A DNA stretch of 64,000 bases from Deltaproteobacteria bacterium (GCA_019310385.1 JAFDEK010000002.1:1-64000), one strand, 5' to 3'. Shown: positions 32,489 through 42,216, counted from the stretch's first letter. Translations and numbers: made by a program. Notes: a model not told the origin generated them from the letters alone.

Positions 32489-34735
32489 CTAGCTCCCTGA
32501 AGCCGGCCGCACGAAGATGGGCGAGGACCAGGCCCGCTCCTCCACGGGAGCCAGGCAGTCGTCGGCGGGGTCGGTCTTGTCCGGCTGCGCGTAGCAGGGA
32601 TGGGCGCGGATGCAGCGGCCGTCCCCGTCGCGCTCGCAGCGCAGGGTGTCGCCGTTCACCGCCGGGGTCGGCTCCTGGATGGCGCGCACGTAGTAGACGG
32701 TTTCGCGCTGCCGCCTGGCGAAAGTAGGATCTTCGAAGTTCGCGATGCAGCCGGAAGGATCGTCCGAGCAGGGGATCACCAGCCAGGGATCGTCGATGAG
32801 GCGCGCGAGGGGTTCGCCGGGCTGCTGCTGGGGCTGGATGCGCACGATCTCGAGGCGGGCGATGCTCCGGCGCTCGTTGCCCGGGTTGTTGCATTCCCCC
32901 TTGCAGAGGCGCGCCATGCGCTCGGCCGAGAGCTGCTCTTCCACGACCTCGGGGCAGCCCGGCAGCTGCTCGAGGGCGCCGGCCGCGCGCACTTCGAAGC
33001 GCGGCGGGCGCGTGACCTCCGCCTCGGAGCCCATGGGCAGCCGCTCACCGTTCTCGCCCACGAGGTGGAACCAGAGCAGCATGCGCTCGCCCGAGGTCCC
33101 GTAGACCTCCCGTCGCTTCAGCGCCTCGAAGATGGAGCCGCGATCGCGCCCCTCGGCGTGGGCGGCGACGAGACCCCCTGTATAGAAGAAGGAGGCGTCC
33201 CGCTCGGTCTGGCCAGCGGCGAGGGATACCTCGGTAACGGGGCGCGAGGTGGGGGAGGGCGCGTCTGTGCCGCCCTGGCCGGGCACCGGGTTCTGCATGC
33301 GCTTCACATCCGCCATGCCCCGGCGGCCGAACTCCTTGTAGCCGCTGCCCGCTCGCGCGGTGTGGTTGTCGCTGGACGCCATGAGGCCCCAGCGAAAGCG
33401 CCGCGGCGTTCCGTCCGCGGCGAAGATCGACGAGGCGAGGCCGTACTGGGCGCTCATGTCGGGCATGTAGGAGTAGGCGGGGAGGAAGCTGTCGGGCAGC
33501 TGGCCGCACTCGAGCCACTCCTCGGGCTGGGCGCCCGGGATCACCTGCTCGCGGAAGAGCTGCTTGAGGTCGTCGATCACCCGGGCCTCGGCGAAATGCT
33601 GCCGCGCCTGGGCGACCCGCTCTTGGCAGAGCGCCGAGGCCGGGTCTTCGCAGCGACTGCGGATGATCTCTCCCGCACGCCAGCAGCAGGGCTCGAAGCC
33701 GTCCCGGGGCTCGGGGCAGCTCACGCTGCCGTCGGCCTCCCGGCGGACTGCCTCGTAGTCGACCCAGCGCTCGGAGCTGCCGTGGCCCGAATAGACCTCG
33801 AAGAGCCGCTCCCGGGCGGGGTCGTGCTGGTCGAGCTGTCGGGCCAGGTTGGCGCCCACGGGCGCCATGAGGCCCCAGGCCGTGCCGTGGGGGATGACGA
33901 GGCTCTCGAAGCCCCAGTCGTCGAGCTTTGCGTAGAGCTGGGCCGGGGTGTCGGTGAGCTCGATGCAATCGTCGGGAAGCTCGCGCACGGGAAGGCCCCG
34001 CGGACACTCCGGGACATCCTGCAAGCTCTCGACGAAGTGGTTGAAGTCGAGGTAGGCGCTCGCCCGCAGTGGGTCGAAGATCGAGAAGATTCGCATCAGG
34101 GAGAGCTTGTCGAGGTCGCCCCGACTGGCGCCGATGGGCCGAGCGGGAATCGCATCGTCCTCGAGGCCCATGAGGACCACGTTCTTGTGGCCGTAGTGCT
34201 CGGCGGGGTTGCGCATGGCCTGGGACCACTCCCAGCCGAGGAAGGCCACGGTGTCGGGGCTCGCAGGGTCGCCCGCAACGGCGTTGCACTGGCGGATCGA
34301 CTCGACGCTCTCCCGCCACTGGTGGGGGGTGAGGTTCTCGGCGTGGTCGTTGATGCTCCAGAAGTCGAGGCCGGAGCAGAAGCGCGCGAAGTCGCAGGCG
34401 TCGGCGGGCGGGTGGGCGCCTTCCCCGCTCCAGGCCGGCAGGCTGAACGCAAAGGCGTCGAGGGAAAAGGTGGTGTGGACGTGGAGGTCGCCAAAGAGGA
34501 TCTGCTTCTGGGAGGCTGGGCGCAGGGCCCAGCGCGCCTTCCCCTGGCTGGCATCGCGCTCGGCGACCTGCTCGGGCGGAATGCGCGACTCGGTGATGTC
34601 GCCCGCCTGCGGCGGCGAGCCCCCGACGCCCCGCCAGATCGCGAGGCCCGCGAGGGCCAGGGCCAGCAGGATGACGGCGATGCCGGCCAGTCCTTTCAGT
34701 ACCAGGCCCTTCAGTCGTAGTCGTCCCACCTTCAA
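32489..34735 (-). CDS. DUF3604 protein, predicted membrane-anchored metal-dependent hydrolase
   Basis: 748 residues from a TTG at 34735 that overlaps the stop of the upstream GH3 gene (TTGA); GGGGGAAG lies just before it. An N-terminal membrane helix (LAGIAVILLALALAGLAIW) precedes the DUF3604 domain. GDLHVHTTFSLDAF is a PHP-like metal-binding start, and FWSINDHAENL, FLGWEWSQ and LMASSDNHTARAG supply further His/Asp ligands. DUF3604 is an uncharacterised family in the PHP-type amidohydrolase-like fold. Enzyme substrate unknown; the operon with a beta-glucosidase-like GH3 suggests a glycan or glycoside substrate at the cell surface. Confidence 0.88.
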   Translation of the reverse strand: MKVGRLRLKGLVLKGLAGIAVILLALALAGLAIWRGVGGSPPQAGDITESRIPPEQVAERDASQGKARWALRPASQKQILFGDLHVHTTFSLDAFAFSLPAWSGEGAHPPADACDFARFCSGLDFWSINDHAENLTPHQWRESVESIRQCNAVAGDPASPDTVAFLGWEWSQAMRNPAEHYGHKNVVLMGLEDDAIPARPIGASRGDLDKLSLMRIFSIFDPLRASAYLDFNHFVESLQDVPECPRGLPVRELPDDCIELTDTPAQLYAKLDDWGFESLVIPHGTAWGLMAPVGANLARQLDQHDPARERLFEVYSGHGSSERWVDYEAVRREADGSVSCPEPRDGFEPCCWRAGEIIRSRCEDPASALCQERVAQARQHFAEARVIDDLKQLFREQVIPGAQPEEWLECGQLPDSFLPAYSYMPDMSAQYGLASSIFAADGTPRRFRWGLMASSDNHTARAGSGYKEFGRRGMADVKRMQNPVPGQGGTDAPSPTSRPVTEVSLAAGQTERDASFFYTGGLVAAHAEGRDRGSIFEALKRREVYGTSGERMLLWFHLVGENGERLPMGSEAEVTRPPRFEVRAAGALEQLPGCPEVVEEQLSAERMARLCKGECNNPGNERRSIARLEIVRIQPQQQPGEPLARLIDDPWLVIPCSDDPSGCIANFEDPTFARRQRETVYYVRAIQEPTPAVNGDTLRCERDGDGRCIRAHPCYAQPDKTDPADDCLAPVEERAWSSPIFVRPASGS

Positions 34736-37140
34736 GCTTCCCCCTCGATCTCCACCCGGGTTGGCCGGATCTCCCGCGGCTCGAGGCTTCGCGTCTTGCC
34801 CTCGATGTCCTTGCCCTCGATGTTCTTGCACTCGATATCAAAGCTGCCCTCGAGGCGGATGTCCCGGCTCGAGGCGCCTGCGCGTACCCTGACCTCGCCG
34901 GCCTCGACCACCAGGTTCATCGCGCGATCGTAGAAGGCGAGCTGGCTGGGATCGAGGACGAAACGTATTCGTCGGCGCTCGCCGGCCGCCAGGGCGACCC
35001 GTGCGAAGCCGGCCAGCTGCTGGAGCGGGCGCGTCACGCTCGCCACGGGATCCTGCAGGTAGAGCTGCACGACCTCTTCGCCAGCGCGCTCACCCGCGTT
35101 GTGTATGGCCAGGCTGATCTCGATGGCCTGGTCTGCCGCGATGGTCGCCGACGAGAGCTGCAGCTCCGAATACTCGAAGCGCGTGTAGGAGAGGCCGTGG
35201 CCGAAGGGAAAGAGGGGGGCGGCGGGGCCGTCGGTGTAGTTGGGCCAGGTGGTCGCTCCCGGGGCGTCTCCGCCGGACCACTTCTGATAGTGATACACGG
35301 GGAGCTGCCCGACGCTGCGGGGCAGGCTCACGGGAAGCCGGCCCGAGGGATTCAGCGAGCCGAAGAGGAGGTCCGCGATCGCGCCGCCTCCCTCTTCTCC
35401 GGGCAGCCAGGCCTCGACGATCGCGGGCACGTGGGAGGCGATCCACGGAAGCGCGAGCACGCGGCCGCTCACGAGCACCACCACCGTGGGCGTTCCGGTT
35501 GCAACGACCTCCTCGACGAGGCGCTGCTGCAGGCCCGTGAGACCGAGCTCCGATGCGTCGCGGAATTCGCCGCTCGTGCAGCCGTTCACGAGACCCGAGC
35601 GACCGCCCACGAAGACGACGGCGACTTCGGCTGCGCGCGCGGCTGCGAGGGCGTCGGCCAGTCCCTCCGCGTCGTTGCCCAGCACGTCGCAGCCCCGGGC
35701 ATGCCTCACCTCGCTGCGCGCCGACACCGCCTGGCGGATGCCTTCCAGGGGAGTGGTCGTGGGCGGGAAGTAGGGGCCCGGCGCGAAGGCGCTGGCGCCC
35801 GAGCGGGGGAGGATCCCGGCTGGATCGTCGCCCGCCTGTCCGTAGATGATCTCGAGATGCGCGGGATAGTGGTAGTCGCCCTGGAGCAGGCGCGGGTCGT
35901 CCGCGCAGGGTCCGATGACCGCGATGCTTCCGATGTCGGGGTCGAGGGGGAGCAGGTTGCCCTCGTTGCGCAGCAGGACGAGGGACTTGCGCGCGAGCTC
36001 ACGGGCGAGCTCCCGGCTGCGGGGTGTCTGGTACGTGGCCGCGGCGGCGCTCTCGTCGACGTAGGGCTCTTCGAAGAGTCCGAGCTCGAGCTTCAAGCGC
36101 AGCACCCGGCGCAGCGAGCGATCGACGAACTCCGTGGCGAGCCGGCCGTCTGCGAGGCGCGCTGCCAGCTCGGCGTAGCAGTCCGTTGCCGGGAGCTCGA
36201 CGTCGAGTCCGGCCTCGAGGGCCATCTGGGCGGCGTCGGCCTTGTCGGCCGCGACGCGGTGAGAGCTCACGAGCAGCATGACGGTGAAGTAGTCCGCGAC
36301 CACGAGGCCCTCGAAGCCCAGCTCGCCGCGCAGCAGGTCGTCGAGGATCGCCTTGGAGCCGCCGCAGGGCAGGCCGTCCACGTCGTTGTAGGCGTTCATC
36401 ACCGACGCGAGATCGGCCTCTGCGATGGCGGCCAGGAAGGGACGGGCGAAGACCTCGCGCAGCTCGCGGGGGCCGATGTGGGCGGGTCGGTGGTTGTGGC
36501 CGCCCTCCGAGAGCCCGTAGCCGAGGAAGTGCTTCGCCGTGGCGGCGACGCCCCGGCGCAGATCGCTGCCCTGCACGCCGCGCACGTAGGCGACGCCCAT
36601 GCGGCTCGTCAAGTACGGGTCCTCTCCGTAGGTCTCTTCCACCCGGCCCCAGCGCGGATCGCGCGCGATGTCGAGCACCGGGGCCAGAGTCTGACGTGCT
36701 CCCACGGCGAGCATTTGCTGGCGAATCAAGTCGGCGCCGGCTTCGACGAGCACCGGATCCCAGGTGCTCGCGAGCCCGATGCCCTGGGGCAGCTGGTCCG
36801 CGTCCCGCGCCGTGAAGCCACCCGTGCTCTCCTCGTGGACGATGGCGGGAATCCCCAGGCGCGTCTTCTCGACGAGATGTCGCTGGATGGCGTTCATGAA
36901 CGCCGCGCTCTCGCACGGGCGCAGACCCGTGGAGGCGCCGATGCGCGTCACCTGGCCGGTTCCCGCATGGAGCAGCTCCTTCGCTTTGGCGGGCGAGAAA
37001 GCATCGTCTTCGACGAGCTGGGTCGACCACACGCAGCCGAGCTGGGCGATCTTCTCTTCGGGGCTCATGTGGCCGAGGAGATCCTCGGCGCGTTCCTCGA
37101 CGGGAAGGGAGGCGTCGCGGAAAGGGGGATCTTGCTGCAT
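34732..37140 (-). CDS. Glycoside hydrolase family 3 (beta-glucosidase-like)
   Basis: 802 residues from ATG at 37140 (GGAG upstream). Domains: (1) TIM-barrel with DPRWGRVEETYGEDPYLTSRMG (161-182), KHFLGYG (203-209) and the nucleophile region GFEGLVVADY, D283; (2) alpha/beta sandwich with an acid/base loop region; (3) C-terminal fibronectin-like domain. No signal peptide is apparent, so it may be cytoplasmic. Length fits GH3 enzymes (about 750-850). Its last residues are built by a 15-bp in-frame repeat giving IEGKD/IEGKT. It is translationally coupled to the DUF3604 gene. Confidence 0.92.
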   Translation of the reverse strand: MQQDPPFRDASLPVEERAEDLLGHMSPEEKIAQLGCVWSTQLVEDDAFSPAKAKELLHAGTGQVTRIGASTGLRPCESAAFMNAIQRHLVEKTRLGIPAIVHEESTGGFTARDADQLPQGIGLASTWDPVLVEAGADLIRQQMLAVGARQTLAPVLDIARDPRWGRVEETYGEDPYLTSRMGVAYVRGVQGSDLRRGVAATAKHFLGYGLSEGGHNHRPAHIGPRELREVFARPFLAAIAEADLASVMNAYNDVDGLPCGGSKAILDDLLRGELGFEGLVVADYFTVMLLVSSHRVAADKADAAQMALEAGLDVELPATDCYAELAARLADGRLATEFVDRSLRRVLRLKLELGLFEEPYVDESAAAATYQTPRSRELARELARKSLVLLRNEGNLLPLDPDIGSIAVIGPCADDPRLLQGDYHYPAHLEIIYGQAGDDPAGILPRSGASAFAPGPYFPPTTTPLEGIRQAVSARSEVRHARGCDVLGNDAEGLADALAAARAAEVAVVFVGGRSGLVNGCTSGEFRDASELGLTGLQQRLVEEVVATGTPTVVVLVSGRVLALPWIASHVPAIVEAWLPGEEGGGAIADLLFGSLNPSGRLPVSLPRSVGQLPVYHYQKWSGGDAPGATTWPNYTDGPAAPLFPFGHGLSYTRFEYSELQLSSATIAADQAIEISLAIHNAGERAGEEVVQLYLQDPVASVTRPLQQLAGFARVALAAGERRRIRFVLDPSQLAFYDRAMNLVVEAGEVRVRAGASSRDIRLEGSFDIECKNIEGKDIEGKTRSLEPREIRPTRVEIEGEA
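34795..34839. repeat. 15-bp tandem repeat, three copies, in the GH3 C-terminus
   Basis: Units at 34795, 34810 and 34825 (CTTGCCCTCGATGTC-like). On the minus strand they encode I-E-C-K-N, I-E-G-K-D and I-E-G-K-T near the end of the GH3 protein, after its last domain. Confidence 0.9.
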
Positions 37141-37203
37141 CTCCGGATCTCCAACGATCGAAAGCTCTCTCCACACTACATAATCAGGGCTAGGCTGCGC
37201 CCC

Positions 37204-37722
37204 ATGGTGAGCGACCGAAAGGCACACTTCGTCGAAGAGCTGCGGCGCCACTATCGCGAGCTGATCTCCGGCGCCCATCGCGCCGAGAGCGACGCGGGCG
37301 AGGCAGCGGATCAGATCCAGCGCGAGGCCCGCCGCCGGGAGGACAGCAAGTCCGCGGTGGAGGCCGGCCGCATGGCGGCGGGCCACCGCCAGCGCAGGCA
37401 GCGCGCGAAGGAGGAGCTCGAGAGCTTGATCTCCTTTGCGGCCGAAGGCCTGCGCGAGCTGGGTCCGCGCGACGCCGTCGGCCTCGGCGCCCTGGTAGAC
37501 GTCTCCATCGAAACCGACGAGGGGTCCGAAGAGCGCACGTTCTTCGTGCTTCCAGTCGGGGCGGGCACCGAGCTGCACGGGCCCGGTGGCGACGGCTTCG
37601 TCTCCGTCATCACGCCGGCTTCTCCCGTCGGACGCGCGCTGCAGGGGGCCCGGGCGGGGGATCAGGTCGAGGTCCTCGTTCGCGGCCGGGATCGCGAGTG
37701 GACCGTGGTCGACCTCTGCTGA
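37204..37722 (+). CDS. GreA/GreB C-terminal-domain protein
   Basis: 172 residues. The N-terminal half is a charged coiled coil (ELRRHYRELISGAHRAESD to EELESLISF) and the C-terminal half has the GreA/GreB fold: VGLGALVDVSIETDEGSEERTFFVLP and ITPASPVGRALQGARAGDQVEV. GreA-type factors bind the RNA polymerase secondary channel and stimulate transcript cleavage. Whether the coiled-coil tip keeps the acidic pair needed for cleavage is uncertain, so it may act as a GreA-like competitor. It is divergent from the GH3 gene (63 nt), and convergent with the oxidoreductase. Confidence 0.85.
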   Translation: MVSDRKAHFVEELRRHYRELISGAHRAESDAGEAADQIQREARRREDSKSAVEAGRMAAGHRQRRQRAKEELESLISFAAEGLRELGPRDAVGLGALVDVSIETDEGSEERTFFVLPVGAGTELHGPGGDGFVSVITPASPVGRALQGARAGDQVEVLVRGRDREWTVVDLC

Positions 37723-37789
37723 GGCTTCGGAGGGGCCGCGAGCCGCGCTTCGCGGTCGTCAGCGAAGCCTGGCCCGGCCCGACCGAGGC

Positions 37790-40027
37790 TCAGGCCGGGG
37801 CGACCTCCACCGGGATTCCGTTCACGATGGCGTTGCCCGACGGCGCGTCGACGAGGTCGCCCGGCGCCAGCACGTTGTTGCAGACGCCCGCGTGGCGGGA
37901 GGCGACGGAGAGGCGCGCGCCACGCTTGTCGTGTCCCCAACCATGGGGCAGGCACACGACGCCGGGGCGCATCTCGTCGCTCACCTCCACCGGCACCTCG
38001 AGGCTGCCCGCGCTCGAGCTCACCCGCGCGGTGGCGCCGTCTTCGAGGTTGCGTGCTCGGGCGTCGTCGGGATGGATGATGAGGGTGCAGCGATCGCGTC
38101 CCGTCACCAGGGCCGGGACGTTGTGCATCCACGAGTTGTTGGAGCGCACGTGGCGGCGGCTCACGAGGACGAGGCCCTCTTCGCCCTTGCCGAGGGCCTC
38201 GCGCAGGCGCGGCAGGTCGCTCGTGATGTAGTCGGGCGCCAGCTCGACCTTGCCCGAAGGCGTCGCGAGCACTTCGTCCAGGTAGGGCACCATGGGGCCC
38301 AGATCGATGCCGTCCGGCTCGGCGGCGAGCTTTGCGAGGGTGAGGCCTTCCGGGTCCTCCCCGTAGCACTCGCCCCAGGGTCCCGTGCGGATCTGGAAGT
38401 CGAGCAGACGCGAGGGGCCGTGTCCCGGCGTGGCGGCCACGATCTCGGCGGGGTCGCGGCCCTCGATCCGCGAGCCGGGTAGCTGGGTGATGGCGGCGAC
38501 CAGTCCGGCGAAGAAGAGCTGGTCGAGGGCGCGGGTATCGACGTCGGCGGCCTTCTGGCCCTGCACCAGGGCGGCGAGGGTCAGCAGGATCTCCCACTCC
38601 GCCGGTCGTTCCGTTTCGGGTTCGAAGATGGCCTCGGAGAACTTGCCCGCGCTGCGCACCGCCCAGCTCCACTGCATCTCGTCGTAGTGGGGCTGCTCGA
38701 GCACCGACAGGCCCGGGAGGATCACGTGGGCGTGGCGGCTCGTCTCGTTCAGCCAGTTGTCGATGGAGATCATGCACTCGAGCTCGGGCAGGGCCGCGTC
38801 GAGCTCGGCGCAGCCGGGCGACGAGAGCACCGGATTGCCCGCGACGGTGAGGAGCGCCTTGATCTGCCCTTCGCCCGGCGTCGCGATCTCCTCGGCCAGG
38901 CAGGAAATGGGCACCTGGCCCAACACCTCGGGCGCGCCGCGCACGCGGGACTTCCAGCGGTGGAAGCTGTAGCCCTCGGCGAAGTCCGGCGGCGTGAGCG
39001 AGAGCAGCGACCAGGCGATGGGCTTCGCGAACATCGATCCTCCCGCCTTGTCGAGGTTCCCGGTGAGCACGTTGAGCACCTCGACCAGCCAGGAGGCCAG
39101 GGTTCCGAACTCCTGGGTGCAGGTGCCGATGCGGCCGTACACCGCCGCGCGCTCGGCCGCCGCGAGCTCTCGCGCGCTGCGGCGAATGTCATCGGCCGGG
39201 AGGCCTGTGCGCAGGGCCACTGCTTCCGGCGTAAAGTCGCGGCACAGGGCCTCCACCTCCTCGACGCCCGTGACCCGGCCTGCGAGGTGTCCGAGGTCGA
39301 CCAGCCCCTCCGCGAAGAGCACGTTTGCCCAGGCCATGAGGAGCGCCGCGTCGCCGCCGGGCCGGATCGGCAGCCACTCGTCGGCGTGCTTCAGTGTGCC
39401 GGTGCGGCGCGGGTCCACGACGATCACCTTTCCGCCTCGTTCGCGGATGGCGTCGAAGCGCCCGAGGATGTCCGCACAGGCCACGAGGCTGCCCTGGGAG
39501 GCATGGGGGTTGGCGCCCATCACCACCAGGTGGTCGCAGCGGTCGACGTCGGGGACCGGGATCTTCCACATCCCGCCGTAGAGCAGCGCGTTCGAGACGT
39601 TCTTGGGCCACTGGTCGACGGTGCCCGCGGAGTAGACCACCGGAAGGTCCGTCATGGGGATGAACGCGCCGGTGTAACGCGAGAGCGAGTAGTTGTGGGC
39701 GACGGGGTTGCCGAAGTAGACCGTCATGGCCTGCTTGCCATGGGCCTCGATGACCGGCTGCAGGCGTCGCTCGATTTCCGCGAAGGCCTCCTCCCAGCTC
39801 ACCTCGACGAACTCGTCGCCACGCCGTACCAGAGGCTGTCGCAGCCGATCCGGGTCTTCGTGCAAGTGCCCCAGAGTCGTGCCCTTCGGGCAGATGTAGC
39901 CCCGGCTCCAGACGTCGTCTTCGTGGGGGCGGATCTTCGTGACCCGGCCCCCCTCCACGCTGATCTTCAGGCCGCACATGGCCTCGCACAGAGGGCAGGT
40001 CTTGATGTAGGTAGCGTCGGCGGGCAT
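37790..40027 (-). CDS. Molybdopterin-dependent oxidoreductase (catalytic subunit)
   Basis: 745 residues. The N-terminal CPLCEAMCGLKI...GYICPKG supplies the four Cys of a [4Fe-4S] cluster (about residues 11-50). Molybdopterin-guanine-dinucleotide binding blocks follow (HNYSLSRYTGAFI; VVMGANPHASQGS; VVDPRRTGTLKHAD; LVEVLNVLTGNLDKAGGSMF), and the C-terminal molybdopterin dinucleotide-binding domain (SNNSWMHNVP; VVCLPHGWGHDKRG). There is no Tat signal, so it is cytoplasmic. It resembles formate dehydrogenase/BisC-like enzymes, with the substrate unassigned. No small electron-transfer subunit lies beside it. Confidence 0.9.
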   Translation of the reverse strand: MPADATYIKTCPLCEAMCGLKISVEGGRVTKIRPHEDDVWSRGYICPKGTTLGHLHEDPDRLRQPLVRRGDEFVEVSWEEAFAEIERRLQPVIEAHGKQAMTVYFGNPVAHNYSLSRYTGAFIPMTDLPVVYSAGTVDQWPKNVSNALLYGGMWKIPVPDVDRCDHLVVMGANPHASQGSLVACADILGRFDAIRERGGKVIVVDPRRTGTLKHADEWLPIRPGGDAALLMAWANVLFAEGLVDLGHLAGRVTGVEEVEALCRDFTPEAVALRTGLPADDIRRSARELAAAERAAVYGRIGTCTQEFGTLASWLVEVLNVLTGNLDKAGGSMFAKPIAWSLLSLTPPDFAEGYSFHRWKSRVRGAPEVLGQVPISCLAEEIATPGEGQIKALLTVAGNPVLSSPGCAELDAALPELECMISIDNWLNETSRHAHVILPGLSVLEQPHYDEMQWSWAVRSAGKFSEAIFEPETERPAEWEILLTLAALVQGQKAADVDTRALDQLFFAGLVAAITQLPGSRIEGRDPAEIVAATPGHGPSRLLDFQIRTGPWGECYGEDPEGLTLAKLAAEPDGIDLGPMVPYLDEVLATPSGKVELAPDYITSDLPRLREALGKGEEGLVLVSRRHVRSNNSWMHNVPALVTGRDRCTLIIHPDDARARNLEDGATARVSSSAGSLEVPVEVSDEMRPGVVCLPHGWGHDKRGARLSVASRHAGVCNNVLAPGDLVDAPSGNAIVNGIPVEVAPA

Positions 40028-40086
40028 GGGGGGGGCTCCTTGCGCCGGGAATGGCCGGAGGGGAATGCTATCGCGATCGCCGGGTC

Positions 40087-40125
40087 ATTGCGCTGGCCCG
40101 TTGCGCTGGCCCATTGCGCCAGCCC
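40087..40125. repeat. 13-bp tandem repeat, three copies
   Basis: Units at 40087, 40100 and 40113 (ATTGCGCTGGCCC). They lie just beyond the stop codon of the 377-residue gene (40127) and before the oxidoreductase start region. Confidence 0.9.
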
Positions 40126-40126
40126 G

Positions 40127-41260
40127 TCAGGTGGCCGGATCGAGGAACTCCTTGAAGCCGTAGGGGGCATGGGGGCCCAGGGAGATCTGCTCCAGGACGC
40201 CGACGCCCTGGGCGCCGCTGCTCGAGGTCGCACGCACCACCTGCTGGATGTGCTGGTTCTCGAGCGCCATGGGGTCGACCTCGTCGCAGCGCCACGACTC
40301 GCCGCCGATGGCGAGCTCGCCCTTCCAGTGCCCGTGGCCCCACTGCGGGTGCATGTAACCGATGCCCTTCATGCGGAAGCAGGCGAGGGGCTCGAGGGCG
40401 ATCTCCTCGCGCTCGCCGCTCTTGCGCGTGAGCCCGATGGAGGCGCTCCCGGCGCGGCGGGTGCCCGGGATGTACTCGATCGCGTGGTCGACGCTACCGA
40501 GCAGCTCGATGCTCTCGTCCACGGCGCCGGGGATGTCGTCGGGGCTGCCGTCGTAGACGGGCACCAGCGCGCCGTCCCAGTGGAACTTGCGCCCGCTCGC
40601 GTCCTCGAAGGCGCCGAAGTGGGTGCAGCGATCCTGCCAGTGGATCGGTGCCCACAGGAAGAAGACCTGCACGTCGCCCGGCGGCTGGGGGGCGACGCCC
40701 GGATCCGGCGGGCCGATGGGGCGCACGCCCCAGCTGCGGTCCTTGACGCCGTAGACGCGCTCGGGGTCGAGCTTCACGCTCTGTCCGGCATAGCGCAGCT
40801 CGCCCGACCAGCGGCCGAACTGGGCGAAGCGCGTGACGTCCATGAGGAGGCGCGGTCCGCGGTGAATCGTCTGGCGCCCCTCCTCGACGCAGGCCGTGCG
40901 CGCCGTGAAGGTGAGCTCGCCCTCGATGCCCGTCTCGTTGGAGTCGAGGATGATGCGTATGGATTTCATCGGCTCGACTACGTCGACGCGGAAGGGGCCG
41001 CAGCGCATGTCCGTGGGCTCCTTGGGTGCGCGGCACGACCCGTGGAAGGCGTGCTGCTCGCCGCCGCGCACGATGCTGACGCCACAGTCGAGGATGCCCA
41101 GGTTGGGATAGATCGCCGACCCGATTCCGATATAGAGCTCGCCGTCGTCCTGGAAGGCGTTGAACCAGTAGCGGTCGTAGGTGTTGCGGTCGCCCGAGAG
41201 AGGCTGGGCGACGGGCTGGGGAATCTGGTGGATGGGGTAGTCGTCGAGCTTGCTGAGCAT
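40127..41260 (-). CDS. Uncharacterised protein with lipocalin-like/beta-rich pattern
   Basis: 377 residues, no signal peptide. Beta-rich segments with conserved-looking motifs: YWFNAFQDDGELYIGIGSAIYPNLG (about 31-55), GVKDRSWGVRPIGPPDPG, FFLWAPIHWQD and FGAFEDASGRKFHWDG. This DxxWGxR and hydrophobic-strand order recalls the double-lipocalin AttH/CrtC-like or DUF7064/7065 type proteins often found with lipid and steroid degradation genes, but I cannot assign a family. It precedes the molybdopterin oxidoreductase by 99 nt in the same direction, so a substrate-binding or auxiliary role for that enzyme is possible. Confidence 0.8.
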   Translation of the reverse strand: MLSKLDDYPIHQIPQPVAQPLSGDRNTYDRYWFNAFQDDGELYIGIGSAIYPNLGILDCGVSIVRGGEQHAFHGSCRAPKEPTDMRCGPFRVDVVEPMKSIRIILDSNETGIEGELTFTARTACVEEGRQTIHRGPRLLMDVTRFAQFGRWSGELRYAGQSVKLDPERVYGVKDRSWGVRPIGPPDPGVAPQPPGDVQVFFLWAPIHWQDRCTHFGAFEDASGRKFHWDGALVPVYDGSPDDIPGAVDESIELLGSVDHAIEYIPGTRRAGSASIGLTRKSGEREEIALEPLACFRMKGIGYMHPQWGHGHWKGELAIGGESWRCDEVDPMALENQHIQQVVRATSSSGAQGVGVLEQISLGPHAPYGFKEFLDPAT

Positions 41261-41346
41261 GGGGGGGCTCCGATGCGCGCTGAGGTGTGATTAGGGTAAT
41301 TCTACACGCCGGCCGGCTGCCGGCCCCGTGCTTCTCCTTGCCGCTC

Positions 41347-42216
41347 TCAATCGCCGTCGCGGGGGCGGGGGCCGGTGGGGGGACGGGTGAGGGCTTCGAA
41401 GGCCTCGTCGCCCAGCATCCGGCGGCAGAGGCTCGAGAAGTCGTCGTGGTCCGAAGCGGTGATGCCGCCGCACACGTTCATCACCTGGCCGGTGACCCAG
41501 CTCGACAGATCGCTCACCAGGTAGAGGACGCCGTCGCCCACCTCCTCGGCCTCCCCCGGACGGCCGAGCAGGGTGCGCTGGGTCAGGGCTTCGCGCATGT
41601 CGTCGTCGAATACCAGGCTCACACTCTCGCTCATCACCAGCCCGGGCCGGATCCCGTTCACCCGGATGCCGAAGGGCGCCAGCTCCTGGGCGGCGCAGTG
41701 AACCAGGGCGTCGAGGCCGGCCTTGGTCACCGTGTAGGGAGCCATCCAGCGAGTGGGGCGCAGGGCGGACTGGGACGAAATGGTGACGATGGCTCCGCGT
41801 CCCGCGTCCCTCATGCGCAGGGCGGCGTGCTTGATCGTCATGGCAGAGCCCAGGATGTTGATGTCGAAGGAGTAGCGCCAGGAGTCCGGCGTCTGGGCGA
41901 GGATCGGCCCGGGGCTCCCCGAACCCGCGTTGGCGACCGCGATGTCGAGGCGGCCCTCGGAGTCGGCGGCGGCCGCCACCGCGGACTCGACCTCCTCCTC
42001 GACAGTGACGTCGCAGCGGGTCCAGGCCACGCTGGCGCCGTCTCTGGCGTCGGTCTCGAGCTCGGCGGCGGCGGTCTCGAGCACCTCCTGGCGCCGACCC
42101 GCGATGGTGACGCGGGCGCCGGCCTGGAGCAGGCGGCGCGCGATGCCGAACCCGATTCCGGTGCCGCCCCCCGTCACCAGGGCGCTGCGCCCGCTGAGAG
42201 ACACTTCTACCGACAT
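41347..42216 (-). CDS. SDR-family oxidoreductase
   Basis: 289 residues. TGGGTGIGFG cofactor loop, VANAGSG (the NAG motif), and YTVTK with Tyr/Lys in the catalytic position. The C-terminus is longer than most FabG types and ends in a Pro/Arg-rich tail. NAD(P)-dependent alcohol or keto-acyl oxidoreductase; the nearby CoA genes suggest an acyl-CoA substrate. Start is the first Met before the Rossmann strand. Confidence 0.9.
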   Translation of the reverse strand: MSVEVSLSGRSALVTGGGTGIGFGIARRLLQAGARVTIAGRRQEVLETAAAELETDARDGASVAWTRCDVTVEEEVESAVAAAADSEGRLDIAVANAGSGSPGPILAQTPDSWRYSFDINILGSAMTIKHAALRMRDAGRGAIVTISSQSALRPTRWMAPYTVTKAGLDALVHCAAQELAPFGIRVNGIRPGLVMSESVSLVFDDDMREALTQRTLLGRPGEAEEVGDGVLYLVSDLSSWVTGQVMNVCGGITASDHDDFSSLCRRMLGDEAFEALTRPPTGPRPRDGD

